Below, piece after piece: positions 28,645 to 38,504 of a stretch of DNA of 64,000 nucleotides. Source of the DNA: Methylophilaceae bacterium (GTDB lineage: Bacteria; Pseudomonadota; Gammaproteobacteria; Burkholderiales; Methylophilaceae). A program made the translations under genes and the position numbers. The notes beneath the pieces are model-generated. The model made no database searches, had not been told where the DNA came from, and saw nothing but the letters and a program-made list of their open reading frames with translations. The stretch spans positions 17,841 through 81,840 of the forward strand of contig JAIYBT010000024.1 in assembly GCA_027488395.1 (NCBI GenBank), written 5' to 3'. How positions within the stretch are numbered: the stretch's first letter is position 1; every line of letters begins with the position of its first letter.

Positions 28645-29832
28645 TTAGTGTACAGCGACTTCCAGCAACGTGAATCCTCGGTCTTGATGTTCAACAATCA
28701 CATATAGTTTGTCTTTTAACCAAAGCCAGTGTGGCGGGTGAATCGGCGAAGCGCTGACCATGTTTCGTCGTGGCTCCTCCCAAGTTTTACCGCCATCCAC
28801 AGAGGTCATGACATCAATGTGTTGTCCTTCAGCGCTGACACTGCGCCAAGCAAGCCATACGCGCTCACCCTGACTGATTAGCGCAGGTGCATCCGCCAAA
28901 GCGGCTTGCGCGCCAATTTTTTTTGCAGGCGATGTTACCCAGGCTTCCCCATCCATGCGCGCAAGGCGCAGGCCAGGCGTGTGAGCGGTGCCAGCAACGT
29001 AGCTGAAATGATAACCAAAGCCTGCCCCCAGTGCCAAACTTGGCTGTTGCAGCGCGCATGCGTGCGGTTGCGTATGCGCAAAGCTTGCACGCACCCACTG
29101 GACAGGCTGGTTGGCATGAAACTCTGCCATGGCCATATCTTCTTCTTGTTCGCCAAATCGTTGCCGCCACAATACAGCAACGCCGCCGTTGGCGATGCTG
29201 GTCATGGCCATCTCAGCACAGACCACGTCAGCCCCTTCAATCTGACGTTCCTCTAAAAAATGCGCCCCTGCATCCGTTGAATTGGCATAAAACATCGGCG
29301 ACATTGGGACCGTGTATTCGGTGGTGGGTTGACAGCGCAAGGCCCAAGCAATGCTGATATGTGCTTGCGCTACCGTCATATGCGGTTCAGGCACACATTG
29401 TGCGCTGATCACATGCTGATCTACCCGCTCAGGGGGCAAAAAGCGATGGCCGCCATCAAACGAGCGGGAAAACCAAACATGCGGCGGAACAGCTGCGCTT
29501 GCATCGCTAGCCCAGCTTAAGTAAAGCACGCCATTAGCATCGATGGCGATCTGGGGGTGGTGGGTGCGCACCGCCTCCGTGCCAGCCGCATGCACGGTTA
29601 CCGCCTGTGAGATGGCGGTGCCTGTTGCATCATATTGGGTAACGACGATGTCATGATTGCTGGCCGTCGCACGCCAAACATGTCCCGAGGCATCCGCCGC
29701 AAATGCAGAGGGTGCTGGCAGCAAGACGGCCGCAGATGGATCAGCCGCTGACATCGCGGTTAGACGCCAAATACAGGCGAGCAATCCAAATATCAATTGC
29801 CCAAGGTGAATGTGGTTTACCTTGTTACTCAT
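28645..29832 (-). CDS. Exported Asp-box (BNR/sialidase-like) beta-propeller protein
   Basis: A 395-residue protein with an N-terminal signal-like hydrophobic segment (about 8-30) and a repetitive beta-rich body with Asp-box motifs ([28 protein letters not shown]), the mark of sialidase/BNR-type six-bladed propellers. Catalytic residues of true sialidases are not evident, so no enzymatic role is assigned; it may bind glycans or act as a scaffold in the periplasm or outside. The ATG at 29832 is preferred over a TTG one codon upstream. It is upstream of clpB in the same direction, with a 124-base gap. Confidence 0.78.
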   Translation of the reverse strand: MSNKVNHIHLGQLIFGLLACIWRLTAMSAADPSAAVLLPAPSAFAADASGHVWRATASNHDIVVTQYDATGTAISQAVTVHAAGTEAVRTHHPQIAIDANGVLYLSWASDASAAVPPHVWFSRSFDGGHRFLPPERVDQHVISAQCVPEPHMTVAQAHISIAWALRCQPTTEYTVPMSPMFYANSTDAGAHFLEERQIEGADVVCAEMAMTSIANGGVAVLWRQRFGEQEEDMAMAEFHANQPVQWVRASFAHTQPHACALQQPSLALGAGFGYHFSYVAGTAHTPGLRLARMDGEAWVTSPAKKIGAQAALADAPALISQGERVWLAWRSVSAEGQHIDVMTSVDGGKTWEEPRRNMVSASPIHPPHWLWLKDKLYVIVEHQDRGFTLLEVAVH

Positions 29833-30017
29833 CAATTTTTAAGCGAGCACGCATCATTAATATACGCATGTTTCTTGCTAGGCCCCTGCGACAAATGTTC
29901 CTCTTAACGGACATTGATCGGCCAACGAAGTTTATTCCGTAATTAAAGTTAATACGCAGATCTCCGTTAAGCAACTTATCCGAATACATATAACAACCCT
30001 TAACAAGCGTCGAAAAC

Positions 30018-32978
30018 ATGCCCAAGCACGTATTTCTAAATCATCATAGCACAGTGTGGTTACAGCCTTTGGCTGCAGCCATGCCAGATATGCCGATGCT
30101 TGCGATTAATCGTCGCGCGCAATTTTTAGCAGCTAATACGATGGCAAGGCAATGCTTAGGCTTACATTTGAGCCATGAGCACACTGCCATCATGTTACCA
30201 AAGCCCATGCGCCAACAATTGGTGTTAGCCATGCGCGCAGAACTTACAGAAGTTCAGTTCGAAGGCATGTTCAACGGACTCAAACGTGATTTCAAATGCC
30301 GTTTATTTTATCCGCAGCATGGCAGACGTGCTGTTGGCTTAGTGTTGCAAGAGGCGCAACACAATCTTAAACGTCAACTGACCCATATGCATGCGGTGGT
30401 GCAATCGCTGATCAATATGAGCCCCGACATGATCTGCATCAAGGATCCAGATAACCGCTGGATCATGGCCAATCAACACATGCTGGATACCTTGGGGATT
30501 GATCCGCTCGATATGGAGTTCCAAAGCAATCAGCAATTGCAAGCCTTGGTGCATCCCGTGTTCCGCAATAGCCTCGAGCATCACGAAAAATCAGATCAAC
30601 AGCTATGGCAGAGCCGTGAAAGCTACCATAACGAAGAAGTGTTGCATTTACCTGAAGGTGGTAGCAAAACTTTACTGGTGAATAAAGTCGCTTATTTTGA
30701 TCATCACGATCAGCCCAGCCATTTGGTAACGGTTGCCCGTGACATTACCGAGGCCAAACAGTGGGAAGTACAACTGTCGGAACGCAGCGCGGTGTTAGAC
30801 ACATTAATCTCTTGCGATTGGATGCTGCACTCCGCTGAACGTTGGCAAAACGTGGCAGAGAATGTACTCAAACAATGCTGCTTATCGTTCCGGTTTAGCC
30901 GCGCGTTGTTGTTACAACATCATAATGTCATGACCCGTAAAAAACCCGATATGCGGTCTGACACGCTGTTTCAATGGTCCGCCAATGGCGATCATCCTGG
31001 GTTAGCACATTGGTCTGCAATTTCATTTTTATCGCCCAAACTAGCGCGTTGGCAAGCCTTGTTGGAAAAGGGGCAGCCCGTGTTGTGCGATGCCCGCACC
31101 TTACCAGCGGATGAAAAAGCACTACTTACCGCACATGACACCCTGAGTTTAGTGATTGTGCCATTGATGATAGACCAAGCCTGGTGGGGCTCGGTGGTGA
31201 TTGAGCGCTGCTTTGATACCACCCAAACCAGTTCACAAGAGCTAGGTGCATTGATGGCGATTGGTCGCACCCTCAGCGTTGCCATTGACCGCGAGCAAAC
31301 CGGCCGTCACCTTAAATTAGCCAAGATTGCCTTTGACAGCACGACGGAAGGCATCATGATTGTCAATCCCGAGGGCGAACTGATCGGGATTAATGAAGGC
31401 TACACTTTAATTACTGGCTTTAGTGAATCAGAAGTCTTGGGCACCAAGCCTGCCATTTTTAGACAGCGACCGCGCGGCTTTTTAAACGCCCTCAAACGCG
31501 ATGGCAAATGGAAAGGCGAAGTTGAAAGTGTCCGTAAAAATGGTGAGCACTTTACAAAATTGGTGACGCTGACAGCAGTACGTAACCATGCCAATGTTGT
31601 CACCAATTATGTGGGTGTATTTGCTGATATCAGCGACATGAAGCGTTCTCAGCATCAGCTCAATGCATTGGTTAACCATGATCCATTGACAGGCTTACCT
31701 AACCGTCGTTTGATTAACCATTTATTTGATCATGCAATTCAACGCGCATCCCGTCAACAACAACAAACCGCCATTTTGTTTATTGACCTTGATCGCTTTA
31801 AAAACATCAACGATAGCTTAGGCCATTTTGCTGGCGACCAACTGCTGTTAGGCGTCACTGAGCGGATTCGTAGCTCGCTGAGGGAATCTGACATTATTGG
31901 CCGTTTGGGCGGTGACGAATTTATTGTCATGCTCGAAAACATGCAACACCACTCGGATGCTGCACACAAAGCACAAGACATTTTAAATGCCTTAAGCCAA
32001 GAATTTTTGGTTGAAAATCACGAAATTTATGTTGGCGCCAGCATCGGCATCTCCATGTATCCACAGGATGGTCATGATGTGGAAAGCTTGATCAAAGCGG
32101 CTGACCTCGCCATGTATCAAGTCAAAAATAACGGTAAAAATAACTTTGCGTTTTACCATGACGCCTTGAGCCGCTATGCAGTGGAACATTTCCAAATGGA
32201 AACAGAGTTGCGCCAAGCGCTGGCCAAACAACAATTGCAAATGTTCTATCAAGCACAGATTGATCTCAACACGGGCATGATTGTGGGTGCAGAAGCGTTA
32301 ATGCGTTGGCAACACCCGACGCAGGGCAATATTAATCCAAGCAAATTTATTCCATTGGCTGAAGAAACCGGTTTGATTTTGGGCTTAGGTGAGTGGGCGC
32401 TCACACAGGCAGTCAATCAAGCGCATGCTTGGCACCTGAGCCATCCAGAATTTAAGAAAATTGCCATCAATGTGTCTGGGGTGCAAATCATGAAAAGCAC
32501 CTTTGCGGATACCGTGTATGGCACGCTGATTGATAGTGGTTGTGACCCTAGCCTGATAGAGCTTGAGATCACCGAGAGTACGCTCATGCAACATACCGAG
32601 CATGTCGTGGATACCTTCCACCAATTGAAACGCTTAGGCGTGAGCATCGCCATTGACGACTTTGGTACAGGCTACTCATCCCTATCGCATTTGAAACGGC
32701 TACCGCTTGATCAAATTAAAATTGATCGCAGCTTTGTCAAAGATTTACCCGATGACAAGGATGATGCCGCCATCACCAGTGCCATTTATGCAATGGCCAC
32801 CCAACTTGGGTTTTCTGTGGTGGCCGAAGGGGTCGAAACCGAAGCACAAGAAGCGTTTTTACAACGCTTGGGTTGCCAGTCTGCACAAGGCTATTTGTAT
32901 GCCTACCCAGTCGCGGCCGACGCCTTTTTACAGTTACTCGAACTAAACAACACAAGAAATATAAAACGACATGCCTAG
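30018..32978 (+). CDS. PAS/GAF-sensor GGDEF-EAL c-di-GMP protein
   Basis: A 986-residue soluble protein with no membrane segment. Order: a divergent PAS-like region (1-115), PAS (about 125-245, ending VARDITEAK), GAF-like (about 255-415), PAS (about 425-540, ending GVFADISDMKRS), GGDEF (about 545-705, intact at 631-635) and EAL (about 715-970, EAL at 759-761, DDFGTGYSSL). Both output domains look active. It probably links several cytoplasmic cues to c-di-GMP turnover. Its last codons overlap the start of the HD-GYP gene by 8 bases, so the two are cotranslated. Confidence 0.92.
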   Translation: MPKHVFLNHHSTVWLQPLAAAMPDMPMLAINRRAQFLAANTMARQCLGLHLSHEHTAIMLPKPMRQQLVLAMRAELTEVQFEGMFNGLKRDFKCRLFYPQHGRRAVGLVLQEAQHNLKRQLTHMHAVVQSLINMSPDMICIKDPDNRWIMANQHMLDTLGIDPLDMEFQSNQQLQALVHPVFRNSLEHHEKSDQQLWQSRESYHNEEVLHLPEGGSKTLLVNKVAYFDHHDQPSHLVTVARDITEAKQWEVQLSERSAVLDTLISCDWMLHSAERWQNVAENVLKQCCLSFRFSRALLLQHHNVMTRKKPDMRSDTLFQWSANGDHPGLAHWSAISFLSPKLARWQALLEKGQPVLCDARTLPADEKALLTAHDTLSLVIVPLMIDQAWWGSVVIERCFDTTQTSSQELGALMAIGRTLSVAIDREQTGRHLKLAKIAFDSTTEGIMIVNPEGELIGINEGYTLITGFSESEVLGTKPAIFRQRPRGFLNALKRDGKWKGEVESVRKNGEHFTKLVTLTAVRNHANVVTNYVGVFADISDMKRSQHQLNALVNHDPLTGLPNRRLINHLFDHAIQRASRQQQQTAILFIDLDRFKNINDSLGHFAGDQLLLGVTERIRSSLRESDIIGRLGGDEFIVMLENMQHHSDAAHKAQDILNALSQEFLVENHEIYVGASIGISMYPQDGHDVESLIKAADLAMYQVKNNGKNNFAFYHDALSRYAVEHFQMETELRQALAKQQLQMFYQAQIDLNTGMIVGAEALMRWQHPTQGNINPSKFIPLAEETGLILGLGEWALTQAVNQAHAWHLSHPEFKKIAINVSGVQIMKSTFADTVYGTLIDSGCDPSLIELEITESTLMQHTEHVVDTFHQLKRLGVSIAIDDFGTGYSSLSHLKRLPLDQIKIDRSFVKDLPDDKDDAAITSAIYAMATQLGFSVVAEGVETEAQEAFLQRLGCQSAQGYLYAYPVAADAFLQLLELNNTRNIKRHA

Positions 32979-34239
32979 TCAAGCATCCAACACCCATCAC
33001 ATTCAAGTGAGCCAATTGTGTATTGGCTTGTATGTGCACCTGGATTTAGGATGGATGGACCATCCATTTTCGACCAGCAATTTTAAAATTACTGATCAGT
33101 ATCAAATCGATACCATTAAATCTTTGGGCCTGTCGCAATTGCGTTACGACCCAAAACGCAGTACCGTCGCCCCGTTAACCTTTAACAATGTGGTTGAGTT
33201 TCCGACGAGAAAAGCAGCGGCTAAACCCAACATCGAGACGGTAGATGATCGCACCTTAACCTACTTACAACGTAAACAACAACGCTTACAACAAACGCTC
33301 AATGAGAGCGAAAAAAAGTTTTTAAAGACCAGCTTAGACGTGAAGCAGATTCAAAAGCTGGCCAATGAGCAGCCGACGCAAGCGTTAAATATGGCAGAAC
33401 ATTTGGTGCAGGATTTAGTCACCAGCACCTTAACCGAAAGTGATATTGCCATCCATGCCATGAACGGCGCGCGCACGGGGGATGAGCATTATCAACATGA
33501 GATGAACACCTTGGTGTTGACCATGATGCTGGCAAAAAACTGCAACTTAAGTGAAGATGATACCGTGACCATTGGCATGGCTGCACTGTTGCACGACATT
33601 GGTAAGCGTCAGATCACGCCCAAAATCACACTCAAAAAAGAGCCACTGACCCATATTGAAAAATCGGTATATCAAAGCCATGTTGGCTTAGGGTTAAACA
33701 TGCTCAAAGAGTTACCGGTTTCTAAAAAACTCCTCACCATCGTGGCGCAGCATCATGAATTTGCCGACGGCAGCGGCTATCCTGCCGGGTTAAAATGCGC
33801 GGAAATTGATGCACTGACGCATTTACTGATCATCGTCAATATGTTTGATAATTTATGTAATCCCATCAACCCATTGGCGGCCAAAACGCCTTACGAGGCA
33901 TTGGGCTTAATGTTTTCGCAACAACGTCAGTTGTTTGATCAACCCTTGTTGCGACAATTTATTAAATCCTTAGGCATTTACCCACCGGGTAGCATTGTGC
34001 GTTTATCGGATCAGCGTTTGGCAGGCGTATTGTCAACCAATCCGCAACAACCGCTACGCCCGTTTGTAAAAATTATCGATGAAAATGATGATTTAAATGA
34101 TGACATCATTGACCTACGTGAAGCGATGAACATCAACATTACACAATGCATCAAGCAAGATCAGCTGTCCACAGTGATGCGCACGCAAATGTTTAGACGC
34201 CATCGCACCAATTACTTTATCGATAAAGCGTTTCAATAA
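32971..34239 (+). CDS. HD-GYP c-di-GMP phosphodiesterase with DUF3391
   Basis: A 422-residue protein: N-terminal DUF3391 domain (about 1-130, VSQLCIGLYVHLDLGW), a helical linker, and an HD-GYP domain (about 165-370) with the metal-binding HD at 208-209 (LLHDIGKRQ), the QHHE motif and GYP at 269-271. HD-GYP enzymes degrade c-di-GMP to pGpG or GMP. It overlaps the preceding GGDEF-EAL gene, so synthesis and breakdown activities are coupled in one operon. A strong hairpin terminator follows. Confidence 0.93.
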   Translation: MPSQASNTHHIQVSQLCIGLYVHLDLGWMDHPFSTSNFKITDQYQIDTIKSLGLSQLRYDPKRSTVAPLTFNNVVEFPTRKAAAKPNIETVDDRTLTYLQRKQQRLQQTLNESEKKFLKTSLDVKQIQKLANEQPTQALNMAEHLVQDLVTSTLTESDIAIHAMNGARTGDEHYQHEMNTLVLTMMLAKNCNLSEDDTVTIGMAALLHDIGKRQITPKITLKKEPLTHIEKSVYQSHVGLGLNMLKELPVSKKLLTIVAQHHEFADGSGYPAGLKCAEIDALTHLLIIVNMFDNLCNPINPLAAKTPYEALGLMFSQQRQLFDQPLLRQFIKSLGIYPPGSIVRLSDQRLAGVLSTNPQQPLRPFVKIIDENDDLNDDIIDLREAMNINITQCIKQDQLSTVMRTQMFRRHRTNYFIDKAFQ

Positions 34240-34268
34240 AAAAAGCGTCACTGCACGTGACGCTTTTT
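34240..34268. terminator. Terminator after the HD-GYP gene (bidirectional)
   Basis: A 12-base perfect stem (34240-34251 with 34257-34268) flanked by A and T runs. It can also end the convergent PepSY transcript. Confidence 0.9.
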
Positions 34269-34300
34269 ACATATAGGTTAAGCGTATCGTCATCACCGCA

Positions 34301-34390
34301 TTATCGGTGTTGCGTTTTGACAAACAATACCGCACCGACGACCCCTGTCATCGCAATCAATACAGCCGCGAATATCGCCAGTGCATCTCA
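34301..34390 (-). other. Coding continuation of the PepSY gene beyond an in-frame TGA
   Basis: The TGA that ends the PepSY frame (34388-34390) is followed in the same frame by 28 sense codons and TAA (34301-34303). They encode a typical membrane helix with a positive end (DALAIFAAVLIAMTGVVGAV, then LFVKTQHR). Proteins of this family normally end in such a helix. This looks like a nonsense mutation, a readthrough site or a sequencing error rather than noncoding DNA. Confidence 0.7.
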
Positions 34391-35812
34391 CCACGATTTA
34401 CTTAACCATTGCATACTCCATTTGTGCAGATAGGCAAAGATAAAGCCTTCTAAGCCATCGCCATCATTGATGGTAGCGGCAACTGCTCCGGTTGCGGGTT
34501 CGATATACAACCGTAGATGGTCAGGTGATTGTGTTTGTACTTTCAGGACAGGCAAACGCTTAAATATAAATCCATACTCATTGGCAAAGCGAGTGACCCA
34601 TTGTATGGATTGAATCGGCGCTAAAGTGAGTGACAACTGACTTAACCATATTGGGATAAAGTTTGCAGGTGCCAATGCCTGAAACTGTCCAGCATGACTG
34701 ACCCACAACTGCGGCATTGCTGCCGATTGCGCTGTCGCTGACGCATGCACATGCGTGGCCGCCACTTGCGCTTGTGGTAAGGCGGCTTGTGCGTTAACCG
34801 TAGGAATCACCTGCCAAAATAAGTGATCCGCAGTGCCATACACATCTAATTTCAACAATTGCCCCTCGCTCGTAGACAAGGCAGTCAGCAATTGTGCCCA
34901 TGTCGTTGCGTCAACGCTTGTGGACGTACTCGCAAAGTGTGTATTGATTGAGGGCCGACGCTGTTGCGCATCGGACTGCCACAAATGCCACATACCACTG
35001 CTGGCCAATAACAATAGCAGCAACGATACCCACACACCTGCCTGCCGATGCCACCAGCGTAGAGAACCCCGTTGCAAGCGATAAGGCGCGGTTTTTCTGA
35101 GCTTGATATAGAGCACTATTCCAGTGAGGGCGGAGGCTAACACCAAACTCAGGGCCAAGGTGGCCACCGCTAACTGTAGGCGGGTGTGACTGGCTAAAAA
35201 CGACCAATTGTGGCCCCACTGAAATAGCTGTGTCAGCCATGCGCGTCTATCATCCACCAAGGTCGCCAAGCGCGATTGCTCGGTATCCACATAGGCACGT
35301 AAGCCATCCTCCCGCGCAAACGCAACGCGCCAAACGGGCAAGATACGGTTAACCAGATGGTAATCCTGTTCAAAGTGCGTCACTTGCCGCACCGATGTCA
35401 CTGGCGTATCCACCAGCCCTGTGTAATAGCGCGCCAACGCCACCGCATGCGCGGCTTCTGCCGCAAAGCGTGCTTTGCCATCTTGCACGCTAACATAGTG
35501 GGCTAAACTGGCGTGTGGTAAACCAATGCGATAGTAGGCTTGGCCTGCCAATTGCACCAAACTAATATGCGTAAATTGCTTGATGCCTTGCGCTTGCAAC
35601 ACTTGCGGTAGCGGTTGCGCATGGTGCAAATCAACCGATTGTAAAGGGGGCACAAATTGCTTGGGTACGGGTTGCAGGCGGGTCATAAGGGGATGCGATG
35701 CGCCAGACAGGCCCCACATGACCATGCCAATACAAGCGATGAAGCCGATATAGCGATGCCAATATAACCAAGATTGTTTAATGCGTTGTGTGTTCATGAT
35801 GTGCGTGTTCAT
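34388..35812 (-). CDS. PepSY-associated membrane protein of the copper locus, C-terminus interrupted
   Basis: A 474-residue inner-membrane protein of the PepSY-associated TM family: an N-terminal helix (about 18-38, WLYWHRYIGFIACIGMVMWG), a periplasmic PepSY-type region (about 50-205), helices at about 215-235 and 255-280, and a second extracytoplasmic region to 470. Such proteins are often encoded with TonB-dependent receptors for iron or copper and may be ferric/cupric reductases or permease-like partners. The frame ends in TGA just before a final predicted helix encoded in the same frame (34301-34387). Starts at 35812 or 35797 both overlap the upstream gene; neither has a clear Shine-Dalgarno. 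Confidence 0.82.
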   Translation of the reverse strand: MNTHIMNTQRIKQSWLYWHRYIGFIACIGMVMWGLSGASHPLMTRLQPVPKQFVPPLQSVDLHHAQPLPQVLQAQGIKQFTHISLVQLAGQAYYRIGLPHASLAHYVSVQDGKARFAAEAAHAVALARYYTGLVDTPVTSVRQVTHFEQDYHLVNRILPVWRVAFAREDGLRAYVDTEQSRLATLVDDRRAWLTQLFQWGHNWSFLASHTRLQLAVATLALSLVLASALTGIVLYIKLRKTAPYRLQRGSLRWWHRQAGVWVSLLLLLLASSGMWHLWQSDAQQRRPSINTHFASTSTSVDATTWAQLLTALSTSEGQLLKLDVYGTADHLFWQVIPTVNAQAALPQAQVAATHVHASATAQSAAMPQLWVSHAGQFQALAPANFIPIWLSQLSLTLAPIQSIQWVTRFANEYGFIFKRLPVLKVQTQSPDHLRLYIEPATGAVAATINDGDGLEGFIFAYLHKWSMQWLSKSW

Positions 35813-36275
35813 GCTGCGTGTGTTCAGTCGCGGGTGAATGGACAGAATGAGGCTGGGTGAAGTCCGTCACCCCTTTAAAACGGCTGATGCGCGCCTTTGC
35901 ATCTGCGCTCAGCGCCTGTTCTTTACGGTGCAAGGCCGCTAACAAGGCATGCGCCCGCTCAGACGTGAGTCCTGCTTGTTGCAATCGCTGCGGGTTGGTC
36001 AGTTCGGTGCCACCACATAACAGTGTTTGCCAGCCATCAGGCGCACGTTTAAGTAGCGCCCGCCCGCCTTTTTCAGCAAGCAGCCAATCGACCATCGCCA
36101 CCTCTCCTTGCACCACAATCACAGGCAATTGCAAAGGCTGCTCGGGTGTTTGCCATTGCGCGCGCAAGGTTTGCTCAATCGCTTGCGCCGCAGGCGCTAC
36201 CGTCTCACTCCAAGCAGTCGCCCCCATTACCATCAATACACACTGAAACAGACTTATTAAGATTGTTTTTTTCAT
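35778..36275 (-). CDS. Copper-uptake-system-associated protein, His-rich tail
   Basis: A 165-residue exported protein: signal peptide (about 1-23, ending ATAWSE), a compact domain (about 30-100, with VIVVQGEVAMVDWL, GGRALL and WQTLLCGG) that resembles proteins annotated as copper uptake system-associated, then a helix and a histidine-rich tail (EHTQHEHAHHEHTTH) likely to bind copper or another transition metal. The start at 36275 follows a perfect AAGGAG. It lies between the TonB-dependent receptor and the PepSY gene, overlapping the latter, in one minus-strand operon. Confidence 0.78.
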   Translation of the reverse strand: MKKTILISLFQCVLMVMGATAWSETVAPAAQAIEQTLRAQWQTPEQPLQLPVIVVQGEVAMVDWLLAEKGGRALLKRAPDGWQTLLCGGTELTNPQRLQQAGLTSERAHALLAALHRKEQALSADAKARISRFKGVTDFTQPHSVHSPATEHTQHEHAHHEHTTH

Positions 36276-36359
36276 GCGTCTCCTTACCATTCTCCTACGT
36301 GGTCAGTCGCAGGAGAATGCTTGATTAAACGAGCGCCAGCTCGATCTTCAACTGGTTGA

Positions 36360-38417
36360 TTAATACGCCCAAGTCACGCCCAAGTAAGCGGTGCGGCCAT
36401 CTCCTGGCAGAAAAAATGCACCATCTGCCCCATTTTGATTGCCAGTAATGCCAGTGCTCGCTGCATATTTTTGATTGGCTAAATTGCGCCCTTCAATAAA
36501 CCACGACCAATGCGCATTGACTTTTTGCCCCGCTTTCAGCCCCCACAAAAAGTAGCGGTCTGCAAATAAAGTTTCGGCAAAATCAACATTCACACGCTGC
36601 GGTGACCATTCTATCGTTGGCCCAAAGTAAACGTTTTCTAACCAGTGACTGCCGCGGTACAGCAATTCTGAGCGCAATAAAGAGCGTTGCATCCCCGGCA
36701 GACGGTTGTCACCGTACACCGCATCGCCATCCAGCTTGAAATCATTGACCAGCAGGCTAGACCGCCAATGCAAATCCTCTGGTAAGCGTACTGTCAGCCC
36801 AAGCTCTAAGCCGCGGTGCACGGTATTATCCGCATTCAGCGTCGCGGTGTTGGGCGGCGCGCCCACAGCCAATAACTCGTTGTTGAGGCGGGCATAATAC
36901 AATGCGATATCCCAATCTAGCGTTTCACTGCTGCCGCGCGTACCAATTTCAAACGTCGTTCCTGTTTGTGCCTTTAAAAAGCCAGCCACCGTATTGTTCA
37001 ACTCACCAAAACTCGGCGGCTCAAAACTGCGTGATACATTGGCAAACACTTGCGCCTGTGGATGCACTTGATACAACAGGCCTATTTTGGGGCTGGTTTG
37101 TGCGTAGGTTTCATCCACACTTTGATCTACCCCAGCGCGAATCAGTTGATCTTTCGCCTCGCGTCTGGCGCGGGTGTATTGCAGTCCCGCAATCAAGGTC
37201 CATTGCGCATCTAACCGTAAGCGGTCTTCAATAAACAGCTCGATATTGCGCGCACGTTGATCTGCATTGTTAATTAGAGCGCCCCGTGTTGCATTCACGT
37301 TACGATAGTTTTTCGCATCGGTGCGGCCAATCGTTGGGCTAAGTCCAGCAATCCATTCGTTTTCCAAGCCAAACAGTTCACCTTGTTGAATCCATCGCGC
37401 AGACAAACCGTAATCATGCGATTGTTGGTCAATCACCCCTAAGGTGTCTAAAAAAACCAAATCGATAATGGGGTGGAACAAGCTCTTTTTCGAGTAAAAA
37501 GCGCCCAATTCCAAGCGCGCATGATCAAACAAAAGAGTGGTTTTATTAGCCAAACGCGTCACGTTAATATCGCGCTGATTAATGCCCTGCCCCGGTATGA
37601 CGCTCGATTGCCGTGGATTGGCCTTCAGTTGCGCTTTGCTTAAATTGCTCGGCAATTGTGAATCGTTATTGGTAACCCCAAAATAAAACCGCGTCTCAAC
37701 TTGATCGTTGAGTTTGATACCGACATTTCCGGTGAAACGGTCTGCACTTTGCTGCGCATTGTCTCTAAAACTACTACTGCCATAGGTGCTGGCGGTGACA
37801 AAATAATCGATGTCGTCTTTCACACCGCCTGTGCTTACCCCAAGACGATAGTAGCCATAGCTCCCTCCCTCGGTACGCACTTCTAGCGGCGTCGCCGTGT
37901 GGCCCGTGCGTGAAATAAAATTGATACTGCCACCCAAAGTGCTAGCGCCGTATTGCAGGGCATTCGCGCCACGGTAGACCTCAATATAGTCAGTCGCCAT
38001 CGGATCAATCGCAGGAAAATCAAAGCCACCATCTGCCAAATTGGTGGGAATGCCGTCTTGCATCAGCTTTAAGCCACGGCCATGAAAGGTGCGCTGCAAG
38101 CCTGAGCCACGAATCGACAAGCGCGTTTCTTCTGCGCCAAAGCGTGATTGCGCCAGCACGCCAGTGGCCATGCCTAAACTATCTTGTAAATTACTGGTAC
38201 GCCCTTCGCGCACTTGCGCCATATCCACCACCGTGGTGCCGCCCGCGGTTTTAGAAGCGATGTCCTTAGCGGTTTCGATATCAGGTTGCGTGATTGAAAC
38301 CGTTTTTTTAGTCGCGGTGACTTTCACTTCATCTAAATGCACACTGCCATCGTGTGCGGCGGATACCAGCTTGGGTAAACTGGCTAACACAGCCAAACAA
38401 ATCATGGTTTTATTCAA
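36360..38417 (-). CDS. TonB-dependent outer-membrane receptor, probable copper uptake
   Basis: A 685-residue precursor: signal peptide (about 1-20, ending LVSA), TonB box-like EVKVTATKK (about 30-38), plug domain (about 60-170, with IRGSGLQRTFHGRGLKLMQDG and IEVYRGANALQYGASTLGG) and a 22-strand beta-barrel ending in an aromatic residue (VTWAY). The start is probably TTG at 38417, because GGAG (38425-38428) lies seven bases ahead; an ATG at 38405 would be too far. Neighbours (copper-associated His-rich protein, PepSY, DUF2946) suggest copper as the substrate, but iron or a chelate cannot be excluded. Confidence 0.88.
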   Translation of the reverse strand: MNKTMICLAVLASLPKLVSAAHDGSVHLDEVKVTATKKTVSITQPDIETAKDIASKTAGGTTVVDMAQVREGRTSNLQDSLGMATGVLAQSRFGAEETRLSIRGSGLQRTFHGRGLKLMQDGIPTNLADGGFDFPAIDPMATDYIEVYRGANALQYGASTLGGSINFISRTGHTATPLEVRTEGGSYGYYRLGVSTGGVKDDIDYFVTASTYGSSSFRDNAQQSADRFTGNVGIKLNDQVETRFYFGVTNNDSQLPSNLSKAQLKANPRQSSVIPGQGINQRDINVTRLANKTTLLFDHARLELGAFYSKKSLFHPIIDLVFLDTLGVIDQQSHDYGLSARWIQQGELFGLENEWIAGLSPTIGRTDAKNYRNVNATRGALINNADQRARNIELFIEDRLRLDAQWTLIAGLQYTRARREAKDQLIRAGVDQSVDETYAQTSPKIGLLYQVHPQAQVFANVSRSFEPPSFGELNNTVAGFLKAQTGTTFEIGTRGSSETLDWDIALYYARLNNELLAVGAPPNTATLNADNTVHRGLELGLTVRLPEDLHWRSSLLVNDFKLDGDAVYGDNRLPGMQRSLLRSELLYRGSHWLENVYFGPTIEWSPQRVNVDFAETLFADRYFLWGLKAGQKVNAHWSWFIEGRNLANQKYAASTGITGNQNGADGAFFLPGDGRTAYLGVTWAY

Positions 38418-38455
38418 TTTCTAACTCCAACATATTCTTTAATAATCAATATGCA

Positions 38456-38470
38456 CGTTTAAATTAAACG
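38456..38470. promoter_or_regulatory. Palindromic candidate operator upstream of the TonB receptor
   Basis: CGTTTAAATTAAACG is a perfect palindrome around a central base, flanked on both sides by GCAC-like sequence, about 40 bases ahead of the receptor start. It is a candidate regulator site; no known consensus is matched. Confidence 0.4.
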
Positions 38471-38504
38471 CACTTTTAAAATAAAGTCACCTTTAAAAAC
38501 TGCA

